NCBI RefSeq assembly: GCF_900119915.1
Contig: NZ_LT635455.1
Coordinates: forward strand, 1,488,001-1,552,000
Direction of reading: 5' to 3'
From: Olsenella timonensis
Lineage (GTDB): Bacteria > Actinomycetota > Coriobacteriia > Coriobacteriales > Atopobiaceae
Length of the DNA stretch: 64,000 bases
Position numbers and translations under genes: made by a program. The notes under the pieces were generated by a model. That model was given only the letters and a program-made list of their open reading frames with translations. It ran no database searches and was not told the DNA's origin. Below are positions 1 to 7,490 of this stretch, piece by piece. Each line of letters starts with the position of its first letter. Position 1 is the first letter of the stretch.

Positions 1-485
1 AGAAGATGGGCACCGACGTCACCGAGTTCAGGCTCTCCTTCGGCAAGGCCTACCTCGCGCCGGTGTACGACTTCGGGAGCAAGGAGATCGTGGCGCACTC
101 GATCTCGGAGCACCCCGACCTCGAGCAGCAGCGCGAGATGCTCTCCATGCTCGCGGAGGCCAAGCCCGGGTGGGCCAGCCCGGTCATGCAGACGGACATG
201 GGCTGGCAGTACCAGCACGCCGAGTTCGTCGCCGCGCTCGAGGGGATGGGGATCGCCCAGAGCATGTCGCGCAAGGGCAACTGCATCGACAACGGCGCCA
301 CCGAGCAGGTGTTCGGGCACATCAAGGACGAGTTCCTCCGCGGGCGCGACTGGGACACGTTCGAGGAGTTCAAGGCGGACCTCGAGGCCTACATCCACCA
401 CTGGAACCACGTGAGGCGCCAGGTCAGGCTGAAGGGCCTGACCCCGGTGGAGTTCCGGGAGCAGGCCCTTCGGGAGGCCGCCTAG
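1..485 (+). CDS. IS3-family transposase (OrfB, integrase core), 5' end outside window
   Basis: This is the C-terminal part of a DDE transposase with an rve integrase core. The visible frame holds the first Asp in TDVTEF, the second Asp in QTDMGWQYQ and the Glu in NGATEQVFG. The second Asp and the Glu are separated by exactly 35 residues, the D-D-35-E spacing of IS3-type enzymes. The frame is open at base 1, so the ATG at 6 is internal and not the real start. The C-terminal half (KDEF, the YxxxWNxxR-like stretch and a PVEFR end) fits the IS150/IS3 subgroup. It would cut and join IS ends. It lies directly upstream of a mosaic surface-protein gene on the other strand. Confidence 0.9.
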   Translation, partial: KMGTDVTEFRLSFGKAYLAPVYDFGSKEIVAHSISEHPDLEQQREMLSMLAEAKPGWASPVMQTDMGWQYQHAEFVAALEGMGIAQSMSRKGNCIDNGATEQVFGHIKDEFLRGRDWDTFEEFKADLEAYIHHWNHVRRQVRLKGLTPVEFREQALREAA

Positions 486-526
486 CGGTTATGATTTATC
501 GCGTCCAAGTTTTGGGGCGCAGTTCA
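1..526 (+). mobile_element. IS3-family insertion sequence, right end
   Basis: The window opens inside an insertion sequence. The transposase reading frame runs to the stop at 483-485. A candidate right terminal inverted repeat lies at 503-526 and ends in AGTTCA, matching the TGA...TCA ends usual for IS3 elements. The left part of the element, including any orfA and the left repeat, is outside the window, so intactness cannot be judged. The target-site duplication cannot be checked for the same reason. Confidence 0.7.
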
Positions 527-584
527 CTCGTCCGCGACGGGGCCCCTTTCCTACCCTATGCGCTGGTCCTCGTTCCAGCCCGCG

Positions 585-2567
585 CTACCTCGCTGCGCGA
601 CGCCTGGAGAGGAGGACGAGCCCCGCGCCCGCGACGGCAGCGGCGGCGATGGCGAGCGCGGGCGCGGTGGAGTCCCCGCTCGCCGGGAGCTCGTCGGCCG
701 ACGCCTTCTCGGCCTTCGGGGCCTCCTCGACCCTTGCGGCCTCCGCGACGGTGAGGGACGCGCGCACCGTGCCGGACCCGGACACTATGAGGAGCTCGTG
801 GTCGCCGGCCTTGAGGCCCTCGAGGAGCTTCGCGGGAAGCGTCACGACCGTGCTGCCCTCGCGGACGACATACTCGGAGGCGGAGAGGACCCGCCCGTCC
901 AGGCGCACCTCCACGAGATCGGCGAAGGCCGCGCTCGAGACGAACGTCAGCCCCTTGCTGGAGCCCTTGGTCCACTTGGCGCCGTCACCAGAGACAAGCG
1001 CCGGCGAGAAGGACGTGTCGCGCGCACCGCAGACGGAGCAGAGCCCGCCCTCGAACTCGTGGCCGGTTGCCGGGATGTCCGCCACGTCCTTGGTGGACGT
1101 GTAGGTCTTGCCGTTGAACTCGACGGTGGCCGTGTAGGTGGTCACGCCGGCCTCGGTGCAGGTGGCGGGCGTCTTCACGGCCGAGGTGACGGCCGCGTCC
1201 TCGGTGGCCTGGTGGCTCCCGTCGTTCTTGCAGGTGAACGTGGCGGTTGCCGTCTTGCCGTCCTCCGACCAGCTCCAGACGGGCTCGCCCCACGCGTGTA
1301 CATGAACTGTCAGGGTGGCGGCGTCGCTGGTGGCTCTGCCCGCGCTGTTGCTGGCCACGCAGCGGTACTGATAGCCGTTCATGCTGGTAGTGGTGGCCTC
1401 TGTGGTATAGGTAGCATCGGTGGCACCATCAATATTCGTCCAGCTTTGGCCGCTGTCAGTGCTTTGCTGCCACTGATAAGACAACGGCTCGGTGCCGCTG
1501 GTCACAACGGTAAAGGTGGCGGTTCCGCCCTCGGTTACAGTCTGGCTTGTAGGCTGGGTGGTGATGGTGGGGGCATATTTCACCGTACCTGTTATTCTCT
1601 CCCCGCCGGTGAGTGTGCCGCCATTTACAATCACTTCATGGCTGCCTGTATTCAAGCTGGCGGCATTTCCGATGATCAGGCTCTCGCCCTCGCCAATGGT
1701 GATGTTCTCCTGCAAGGTCACATCGCCGTACACGGTGCCATTCTTGCCGTCAAAGACGATGCCGCCGCTGCTTGCGCTGCTGTCCGCGCCGATCTGAATG
1801 TCAGTGCTGGAATCATCGCTGATCCCGCCATTGGCTCGCACGATGGCATTGCCGCTGACAGTCACTGTGGGTGTGCCGTCGCCGGTCCCGCTACTGCCAA
1901 AAACATATTTAATTCCAGCATCGCTTCCGCTGGCGGTCAATTTCCCGTCGTTTACGGTAAGGGAAGCCGTGGAACTTCCGCCAGACCGCAGTATGATGCC
2001 CTGTGCCACATTATTTGTGGCAGTTACATCAACATTTTTGATGGTTAGTTCCGCTTTGCCGTCGTTGCCTTGTACTTGAATTCCAGAGAAGCTGCCGCCA
2101 CCTGTTCCTTCTGCGGTCAGACTGCCGGTACCGCTGATTGACAGCGAAGCATCTCCAAGTCTCGAGAACACGTAGATTCCAGACGCTCCAGAAACTTTGT
2201 TCTCCTCCTCCAACTTGATTGTCAGTGAAACGGCGCTGCCTGACATGGCTTCTGCGTAAATCCCGTTCTCGTTACTGCGTGAAATGTTCACATTGTGCAG
2301 CGTCAGGGTTCCATTGCCGTCGTAGTGTATGTAGCTATCTGCCGTTGGTTTATCCAGTTGTGAGGTCCAATTTGTCCCACCGTCACTGGATGTCCAATAG
2401 GCAGCGTTATCAGAATATTCTGTCTTCGCAACATCTGTGTTACCCACATAAAGAGAATAAGGCCTATCGTTTTCCGCCGCCAGCGCCGTGACGGGCATCA
2501 GGCCCAAGCACAGCGCCGCCACTAAGAGGCAACCTCCCAGCGCGGTCGCAGCAAGCTTCTTGAACAT
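585..2567 (-). CDS. Cell-wall-anchored surface protein, chimeric, LPASG sorting signal
   Basis: A secreted surface protein of 660 residues. The start at 2567 (MFKKLAATALGG) is preferred over an upstream in-frame codon because it begins a Sec signal peptide and follows AGAAGGG. After the signal come a beta-helix-like carbohydrate-binding region with many Gly/Ser/Thr repeats, an Ig-like domain (PTITTQPTSQTVTEGG), a region beginning HAWGEPVWSW, and a C-terminal anchor with LPASG, a hydrophobic helix and RRRAAR. Sortase anchoring to peptidoglycan is expected for this architecture, although Ser replaces the usual Thr. Base composition changes sharply inside the gene: about 1310-2470 is near 50% GC by sampled lines, while 585-1300 is near 70%. 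This suggests a transplanted N-terminal region. The ligand is unknown. Confidence 0.8.
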   Translation of the reverse strand: MFKKLAATALGGCLLVAALCLGLMPVTALAAENDRPYSLYVGNTDVAKTEYSDNAAYWTSSDGGTNWTSQLDKPTADSYIHYDGNGTLTLHNVNISRSNENGIYAEAMSGSAVSLTIKLEEENKVSGASGIYVFSRLGDASLSISGTGSLTAEGTGGGSFSGIQVQGNDGKAELTIKNVDVTATNNVAQGIILRSGGSSTASLTVNDGKLTASGSDAGIKYVFGSSGTGDGTPTVTVSGNAIVRANGGISDDSSTDIQIGADSSASSGGIVFDGKNGTVYGDVTLQENITIGEGESLIIGNAASLNTGSHEVIVNGGTLTGGERITGTVKYAPTITTQPTSQTVTEGGTATFTVVTSGTEPLSYQWQQSTDSGQSWTNIDGATDATYTTEATTTSMNGYQYRCVASNSAGRATSDAATLTVHVHAWGEPVWSWSEDGKTATATFTCKNDGSHQATEDAAVTSAVKTPATCTEAGVTTYTATVEFNGKTYTSTKDVADIPATGHEFEGGLCSVCGARDTSFSPALVSGDGAKWTKGSSKGLTFVSSAAFADLVEVRLDGRVLSASEYVVREGSTVVTLPAKLLEGLKAGDHELLIVSGSGTVRASLTVAEAARVEEAPKAEKASADELPASGDSTAPALAIAAAAVAGAGLVLLSRRRAAR

Positions 2568-2705
2568 GGAGACCACCCTTCTCTCCGGACCGCCGCAGCC
2601 GGCAGGTTCTTCTCGCCCCCCATTGTCCCGCAGGGTAACGGCGTCTCGCATCGCCCGTCTTCGGCCTGAAAAGGATGAGACCGCCCACGGCGCGGGGAGG
2701 ACCGT

Positions 2706-3719
2706 CTACGGGAGCATGAAGCGGCCGAGCTCCCGCCTGCTCGAGACGCCGAGCTTTCGCAGGGAGGACGAGACGAGCGTCTTGACGGTGTTGACGGAGA
2801 CTCCAAGGTGGTCGGCGATCTCCTGGTTGGTCCAGCCGCGCGCGGCGAGCGTCGAGGCGGCGAACTCGGTGGTCGTGAGGTTGTCCGCCACCGCGTCGAG
2901 CGCGTCGGGGTTGTGGACGAGCCTCCAGCCGGCGGAGAAGCGGTAGGTGATGTCGATGATGCGCCGGAAGTCGTCCGGCCACCCGCGCTTGATGACCGCC
3001 TCGAGCATGCCGCCGAGGAGGCCGTGGTGCTCGCCGAAGGGCTCGATGAGGCCGTCGGGGCGGGCGAGGTCCCACGCGGCCAGCAGGTGCACGCGGGCAG
3101 CACCCACGTCCCTCATGCCTACGTAGCCCATGACGCAGGCGAGGTGCAGGTAGGTGTTGGTGATGGGCCGCTCCTTACCCTGGACGGCGAGCGCCGCCTC
3201 GGCGACGCCCACGCACCGGCCGTGCTCGCCCACGAGGTACGCCTGGTGCGCCAGCACGTAGAGGGCGAATGGCCGCAGGCCCTCCGGGAGGAGCCCGACG
3301 CAATCTTCGAGGGGCGGGACGCGCTCGGGGAGCGGCAGGTGGAGAAGGGTGCGCGCCGTGGTGACGAAGAACGAGGCGACGGCCGTGGCCAGGGGGTCGG
3401 CGTCGTCGAGGCCCTCCCCCACCGCGGCCCGGGCGGTGCCGAGCGCCGCGCGGGCGTCGTCGGCCTGGCCGAGCGAGAGGCTCGCGTAGCCGAGGACGAG
3501 GCTCGCGGAGAGGAGCACGGAGAGGTCTTCGCTCGCCAGGAGCGGGCGCGCCGCTGCGGCGGCCGCCTCGGCCTGGCCGGTGAAGTAGAGGAACTCGGCG
3601 CGGGCCACGTCGCGAGCCGGCCCCTCCGGCATGGACTCGACGAGCTCGCGGCACCTCCCCGGCTCGAACGCGGAGCTCAGGAGCGGCATGGGGTCGCACA
3701 GGGGGTGGTGTGCGGTCAC
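2706..3719 (-). CDS. LuxR-family transcriptional regulator (C-terminal HTH)
   Basis: About 337 residues. The last 65 form a LuxR/GerE helix-turn-helix (LTTTEFAASTLAARGWTNQE followed by HLGVSVNTVKT). The first 270 are alanine-rich helices that look like a degenerate tetratricopeptide or MalT-like sensing region, with no receiver domain or nucleotide-binding motif. I prefer the GTG at 3719 because AGGGGG lies eight bases upstream. An in-frame GTG at 3728 would overlap that site, and an ATG at 3689 has none. The gene follows the HAD phosphatase by only about 12 bases and is probably cotranscribed. It lies upstream of the surface-protein gene in the same orientation, so control of that gene is possible but unproven. 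Confidence 0.75.
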   Translation of the reverse strand: MTAHHPLCDPMPLLSSAFEPGRCRELVESMPEGPARDVARAEFLYFTGQAEAAAAAARPLLASEDLSVLLSASLVLGYASLSLGQADDARAALGTARAAVGEGLDDADPLATAVASFFVTTARTLLHLPLPERVPPLEDCVGLLPEGLRPFALYVLAHQAYLVGEHGRCVGVAEAALAVQGKERPITNTYLHLACVMGYVGMRDVGAARVHLLAAWDLARPDGLIEPFGEHHGLLGGMLEAVIKRGWPDDFRRIIDITYRFSAGWRLVHNPDALDAVADNLTTTEFAASTLAARGWTNQEIADHLGVSVNTVKTLVSSSLRKLGVSSRRELGRFMLP

Positions 3720-3731
3720 GGCGCCCACCCC

Positions 3732-4373
3732 CTAGAGGCTGAGGCCGGGATAGCTGTCCACGACCTCGTCCGCGGCGGAGAGGTCCTGCCCGAGCGAGCA
3801 GCCCGAGTAGCCGATAGCATGGAGCCCGGCGGCGTGCGCCGAGGCTATCCCCGCCGGCGAGTCCTCCACCGCCACGGCCTCCCCCGCGCCCACTCCCAGG
3901 AGGTCGAGCGCGTGCAGGTAGGGGTCTGGGTGCGGCTTGCGCCTCTCGACCATGTCGCCCGTCACCACCACGTCGAAGAGGTCGAGGGCGCGCAGGCGGT
4001 CGAGGGCGGTGAGCACGCAGCGCGCGACCGTCGTCGAGACGAGGCCCACGGCGATCCCGCGCTCCCGCAGCGAGGTCAGGAGCTCGCGGGCGCCCGGCTC
4101 GAGCCGGAGGTCGGCCTCGGCGTAGGTCCGGTAGCAGCCGTCGCGCTCGCGCTCGTACTCCTCGATCCTGCCGCCCGCCCCGTACTTCTCGAGCAGCGGG
4201 GGCAGCGTCACGCGGTCGTCTCCCCCGGCGAGGCTCATGAGCTCGGCGCGGGTCACGCTTACGCCCATCCCGTGCAGGATGTCGTCGACCAGCTCGAGGT
4301 TCTTGCTCTCGGTGTCGCAGAGCGTGCCGTCAAAGTCGAAGAGCACAGCCTCGATGCGCCCCGGTCGCGCCAT
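3732..4373 (-). CDS. HAD-superfamily hydrolase (beta-phosphoglucomutase-like)
   Basis: A 213-residue HAD subfamily IA phosphatase or phosphomutase. Motif I is FDFDGTLCD (nucleophile D13, general acid D15). Motif II is the Ser/Thr in GLVST. Motif III is the Lys in RRKPHPDPY. Motif IV is the acidic pair in VEDSPAGIASAHAAG. A helical cap of about 70 residues sits between motifs I and II, as in beta-phosphoglucomutase and phosphoglycolate phosphatase. The start at 4373 follows GAGGAGG. The LuxR-type regulator follows within about 12 bases. The substrate is probably a small sugar phosphate or related metabolite and cannot be named from sequence. Confidence 0.85.
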   Translation of the reverse strand: MARPGRIEAVLFDFDGTLCDTESKNLELVDDILHGMGVSVTRAELMSLAGGDDRVTLPPLLEKYGAGGRIEEYERERDGCYRTYAEADLRLEPGARELLTSLRERGIAVGLVSTTVARCVLTALDRLRALDLFDVVVTGDMVERRKPHPDPYLHALDLLGVGAGEAVAVEDSPAGIASAHAAGLHAIGYSGCSLGQDLSAADEVVDSYPGLSL

Positions 4374-4468
4374 GTGGTCCTCCTCAGGTAGGCGATGAAC
4401 GGCGTCAGTGTATCAGAGGACGCGCCTCCGCCACAGCATCGGAACTCCCGCGGCAAGCCAACTTTGGG

Positions 4469-4489
4469 TATACTTGTTGTACGTACAAC
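4469..4489 (+). promoter_or_regulatory. Promoter and palindromic operator of the toxin-antitoxin operon
   Basis: A -10-like TATACT at 4469-4474 is followed at 4476-4489 by a perfect 14-bp palindrome, GTTGTACGTACAAC. It lies where transcription should begin, just before the GGGAGG ribosome site of the antitoxin. Antitoxins of this kind usually bind such palindromes to repress their own operon. No convincing -35 was seen. Confidence 0.6.
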
Positions 4490-4506
4490 CTGTATGGGAG
4501 GCCCTC

Positions 4507-4809
4507 ATGGACGCAATGGTCACGGGCAGGATGCCCGCAAGCAAGAAGGAGCGGGGCAACCGCGTGCTCAGCGAACTCGGAACCAATGCCTCCAAGGTGA
4601 TCAACGCGCTCTACGACTACGTCATCGAGCACCACGCGCTGCCCTTCTCGACGGACCGGCCAGATAGAGACGAGCTCCTTCGCGCGTCGGTGAGCCTCGT
4701 GGACGCCATTCCCAAGGTACGGCTCGACGAGCGCCACGCCGAGATGAGCGTCAAGGACGCCCGGCGCGAGCGCCTCTCGACGCAGGCTCTCCCAAGGGAG
4801 GACGCATGA
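4507..4809 (+). CDS. Antitoxin of a type II toxin-antitoxin pair (RelB/DinJ-like)
   Basis: A 100-residue charged protein. The ATG at 4507 follows GGGAGG at 4496-4501; an in-frame upstream ATG at 4408 would read through the promoter and operator and is rejected. The N-terminal half (SKKERGNRVLSELGTNASKV) looks like a ribbon-helix-helix or RelB/DinJ-type DNA-binding segment. The C-terminal half is polar and probably wraps the toxin. Its stop overlaps the PIN-domain gene start in an ATGA arrangement, the usual translational coupling of such pairs. The role is inferred from size, order, overlap and the palindromic operator, since family similarity alone is weak. Confidence 0.7.
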   Translation: MDAMVTGRMPASKKERGNRVLSELGTNASKVINALYDYVIEHHALPFSTDRPDRDELLRASVSLVDAIPKVRLDERHAEMSVKDARRERLSTQALPREDA

Positions 4810-5264
4810 TTCCCGTCCTCGTAGACAGCAACGTCATCGTTGACTTTCTCGCTGAGCGAGCGGGTTTCTACGAGGAGGCACGAAAGCTCCTCGTGTTCTC
4901 GGAGTTTGGCGACTACGAGCTCTGGATGAGCTCCTCGCAGATAACGGACGTGCACTACATCCTGAGCAACGGCGGAAGACGCTCCGAGCTTCCCGCCGCC
5001 CGGGCCGCGCTGCGGGGCATCCGAAGGTTCGTGCGCGTATGCTCGCCCGGCGAGCGCGAGGTTGACCTCGCGCTTGATTCAACCTGGGAGGATTTCGAGG
5101 ACGCCCTTGTCTACCAGGCCGCCGCGAGCATCGGCGCGCGGGCCATAGTCACGAGAAACGAGAGGGACTTCTCCCTCTCGTCCATACCAGCTCTCTCCCC
5201 CACCGCCTTCTTCCCCTGGTTCGAGCACCGTTACGGTCGCTACTACGAAGAGCTCCCCTTCTAG
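4806..5264 (+). CDS. PIN-domain toxin (VapC-like ribonuclease)
   Basis: A 152-residue PIN-domain protein. The N-terminal VLVDSNVIVDFL holds the first metal-binding Asp (D7). Later acidic residues in WEDFEDALVYQAA and in TRNERDF complete the usual Mg2+ site. VapC-type toxins are endoribonucleases that cut tRNA or rRNA when the antitoxin is degraded. The start overlaps the antitoxin stop by four bases. The length is slightly above the typical 130-140 residues, with an aromatic C-terminal tail. The gene converges with the phoU-like gene on the other strand across a long hairpin. Confidence 0.8.
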   Translation: MIPVLVDSNVIVDFLAERAGFYEEARKLLVFSEFGDYELWMSSSQITDVHYILSNGGRRSELPAARAALRGIRRFVRVCSPGEREVDLALDSTWEDFEDALVYQAAASIGARAIVTRNERDFSLSSIPALSPTAFFPWFEHRYGRYYEELPF

Positions 5265-5294
5265 CCTCCCCGGTAAGAGAACCCGCCGACGCGA

Positions 5295-5381
5295 GCCGCC
5301 CCGCCGACCCCTCCCGTTTCCTAAACAGAAGTTCCGCGCAGCGCACTTCTGTGTGGAAACGGGAGGGGTCGGCGGGGCGGC
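5295..5381. terminator. Long perfect inverted repeat between convergent genes
   Basis: The arms 5295-5321 and 5355-5381 are perfectly complementary over 27 bases. Their loop contains a second perfect 8-bp stem, 5325-5332 with 5345-5352. The structure sits between the PIN toxin gene and the convergent DUF47 gene, so it probably stops transcription from both sides, although there is no long U tract. The loop begins with the 12-mer AACAGAAGTTCC, which recurs at 39044-39055 downstream of another gene. Confidence 0.7.
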
Positions 5382-5408
5382 GCCCGCGCGATGGACGTTC
5401 TTCTCGCC

Positions 5409-6035
5409 CTACGCGTCCTTCATGATAATGTCGCGCACGATGCCGGAGACGCGGTCGCACGCGTCGAGGCAGAGCTCCATGCGGTCGAAGATGCGCAGCC
5501 AGGTGACCGCGTACTTGCCGCTCGCGTCCTCCTCGTCGGAGAAGAGGCGGCGCAGCGCCTTCTGGTAGACGGTGTCGCCCTCGTCCTCCACGGTGCCGAT
5601 CTCGATGGCCTTCTCCAGCACCACGCGGTCCTTCTTGTAGTCGGGCAGGTGGTTGATCATCTCCTGCATCTCGTGGACGGCGTGGATCGTGAGCTCGGAG
5701 ATCTGCTTGGCCTCCAGACGCAGGTCGGAGAGGTTGAAGAGGTCCATGCGCACCGCCACGCCGTACATGGAGTCCACGACGTCGTCCATGGCCAGGGCCA
5801 GGCTGGAGATGTCCTCGCGGTCGATCGGGGTGATGAAGGAGGTGTAGAGCTTGGCCATGATAGCCTTCACGCGCTCGTCGCAGGTGGACTCGTAGACCTT
5901 CATCTGCGGGATGGAGCTCATGGACTCGGGGAACTCGCAGATGATCTTGTTGTACTCGTCCGCCGCCTCCACGATGAGGGCCGCGAACTCCTTGAGCATG
6001 GTATAGAACTCGTCTTCCTTCTTGATGCGGGGCAT
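5409..6035 (-). CDS. DUF47 / PhoU-like partner of the phosphate transporter
   Basis: A 208-residue, mostly helical cytoplasmic protein of the DUF47 (PhoU-related) family. The start at 6035 (MPRIKKEDEF) follows AAGGAG. Characteristic acidic and helical stretches include DREDISSLALAMDDVVD and the EDEGDTVYQKALRRLF segment. DUF47 proteins are nearly always encoded beside Pit-type phosphate permeases and are thought to regulate them. Here the permease gene starts upstream and ends 64 bases before this start. The intergenic motif GTTCTTCTCGCC lies immediately after the stop (5397-5408). Confidence 0.85.
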   Translation of the reverse strand: MPRIKKEDEFYTMLKEFAALIVEAADEYNKIICEFPESMSSIPQMKVYESTCDERVKAIMAKLYTSFITPIDREDISSLALAMDDVVDSMYGVAVRMDLFNLSDLRLEAKQISELTIHAVHEMQEMINHLPDYKKDRVVLEKAIEIGTVEDEGDTVYQKALRRLFSDEEDASGKYAVTWLRIFDRMELCLDACDRVSGIVRDIIMKDA

Positions 6036-6099
6036 GGTGACTCCTTTTCGTTGACGGACGCGCTGGCGAGAGGAACGTGCGGTCGGAACCTGGTCGGGA

Positions 6100-7188
6100 C
6101 TAGAACAGCACCAGGAAGAGCCTGGCGAGGATGTAGCCGATGACGCCGCAGCCCGGGAACGTGAAGACCCAGGTGAGGACCATCTCCTTGGCAACGCCCC
6201 AGTTGACGGACTTGGGGTCCTTGGCGGCGCCGGCGCCCATGATCGCGGCGGTCTTGGTGTGGGTGGTGGAGACGGGAAGGCCCGTGAGCGTGGCGATGAG
6301 CAGCGACGCCGTGGCCGAGACGGAGGCGGCGAAGCCCTGGTACTTGTCCAGGCGCACCATCTCCATGCCCACCTTCTTGATAATCTTCTTGCCGCCCACG
6401 GCGGTGCCGATCGCCATGACCGCGGCGCACAGCACCATGATCCACAGCGGGAAGCCGCCCATCTCCCCCACCGTCATGTTGAGCGAGAGCGCGATGGCGA
6501 GCATGGCGGTGGACATGAACTTCTGGCCGTCCTGCGCGCCGTGCATGAGCGCCACGCCGGCAGCGCCGAGCACCTGCATGCGGCCGAAGAAGTTGTTGGC
6601 GGTGCGGCGGTCGGCGTTCTTGCAGGCAATGGGGATGACCTTGGAGATCACCCAGCCGGCGGCGAAGCCCAGCACCGTGGAGAGCACCAGGCCGTAGACG
6701 ACCTTCATCCACTCCCCCATGTTGACGCCGTCCAGGCCGCCGGAGACCGCGAGCGCGGCACCGGTGAGGCCGGCGATGAGTGCGTGGCTCTCGGAGGTGG
6801 GGATGCCGAAGGCCCAGGCGCCGAGGCCCCAGGCCACGATGCCCACCGTGGCCGCCGCCAGCGCGATGAGCGCGGCGTGGGAGTCACCGCCGAAGTCCAC
6901 CATCCCGGAGATGGTGTCGGCGACGGCGGTGGAGATGAACGACATGACGACCAGGCCAACGAAGTTGCAGATGACGGACATGAAGATGGCCGTATCCACG
7001 TCGATGGAGCGCGTGCCCACGGGCTCGGCGATGGCGTTGGCGGCGTCTGTGGCGCCGTTCACGAAAATGGTGCCCATGACCAGCACCATTACGATAATCA
7101 GAAAGGGATTGCTCGACAGGACGCCGAGGAACTGCTCAAAGCTAATCAAGGGCGCACTCGCTTCCTTCGTGACCGCAGGGGCGGCCAA
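6100..7188 (-). CDS. pit: Inorganic phosphate transporter, PiT family
   Basis: An integral membrane phosphate permease of up to 362 residues with about ten hydrophobic segments. The duplicated PiT signature is seen as FVNGATDAANAIA near residue 45 and ALMHGAQDGQKF in the second half. PiT proteins import phosphate (often as a metal-phosphate complex) with H+ or Na+. The start is uncertain. A TTG at 7188 opens the frame but lacks a ribosome site. A TTG at 7149 has AAGGAAG about 12 bases upstream and may be the true start. The DUF47 gene follows, probably in one operon. Confidence 0.88.
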   Translation of the reverse strand: MAAPAVTKEASAPLISFEQFLGVLSSNPFLIIVMVLVMGTIFVNGATDAANAIAEPVGTRSIDVDTAIFMSVICNFVGLVVMSFISTAVADTISGMVDFGGDSHAALIALAAATVGIVAWGLGAWAFGIPTSESHALIAGLTGAALAVSGGLDGVNMGEWMKVVYGLVLSTVLGFAAGWVISKVIPIACKNADRRTANNFFGRMQVLGAAGVALMHGAQDGQKFMSTAMLAIALSLNMTVGEMGGFPLWIMVLCAAVMAIGTAVGGKKIIKKVGMEMVRLDKYQGFAASVSATASLLIATLTGLPVSTTHTKTAAIMGAGAAKDPKSVNWGVAKEMVLTWVFTFPGCGVIGYILARLFLVLF

Positions 7189-7243
7189 TTGTCACAGCTT
7201 TGTAAACGCTCGATAAGGATAGCGTAAAGTCACACACCTGAAC

Positions 7244-7278
7244 GGCGAGAAGGGCCGCGACGGACGGTTCTTCTCGCC
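7244..7278. repeat. Inverted pair of the GGCGAGAAG motif; rest of the 7189-7490 gap
   Basis: Within the approximately 300-base gap between the phosphate transporter and the restriction-modification gene, GGCGAGAAG (7244-7252) faces CTTCTCGCC (7270-7278) across a 17-base loop. Such pairs can act as terminators or uptake-type signals. No open reading frame, riboswitch or clear promoter was recognised in the rest of the gap. Confidence 0.6.
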
Positions 7279-7490
7279 TGCTTACAAAGCCCTTACATTC
7301 GCGCTGGCGTGACGCTGTGGCTGCGAACTTGCCATCAAAGACGCGCCCGCGCGCATTCTCAGCCGTCCTTGTAGCGCTGAACGTACAGAAGTCCGAGCCG
7401 TCTGAAAAGGGGCGTAAAGGAAGTCAGCGACTTGACACGCACGTCCTTCCGCCTTCGTGGTCAAGCCCATCGCAGAACCACGTAATGGTC

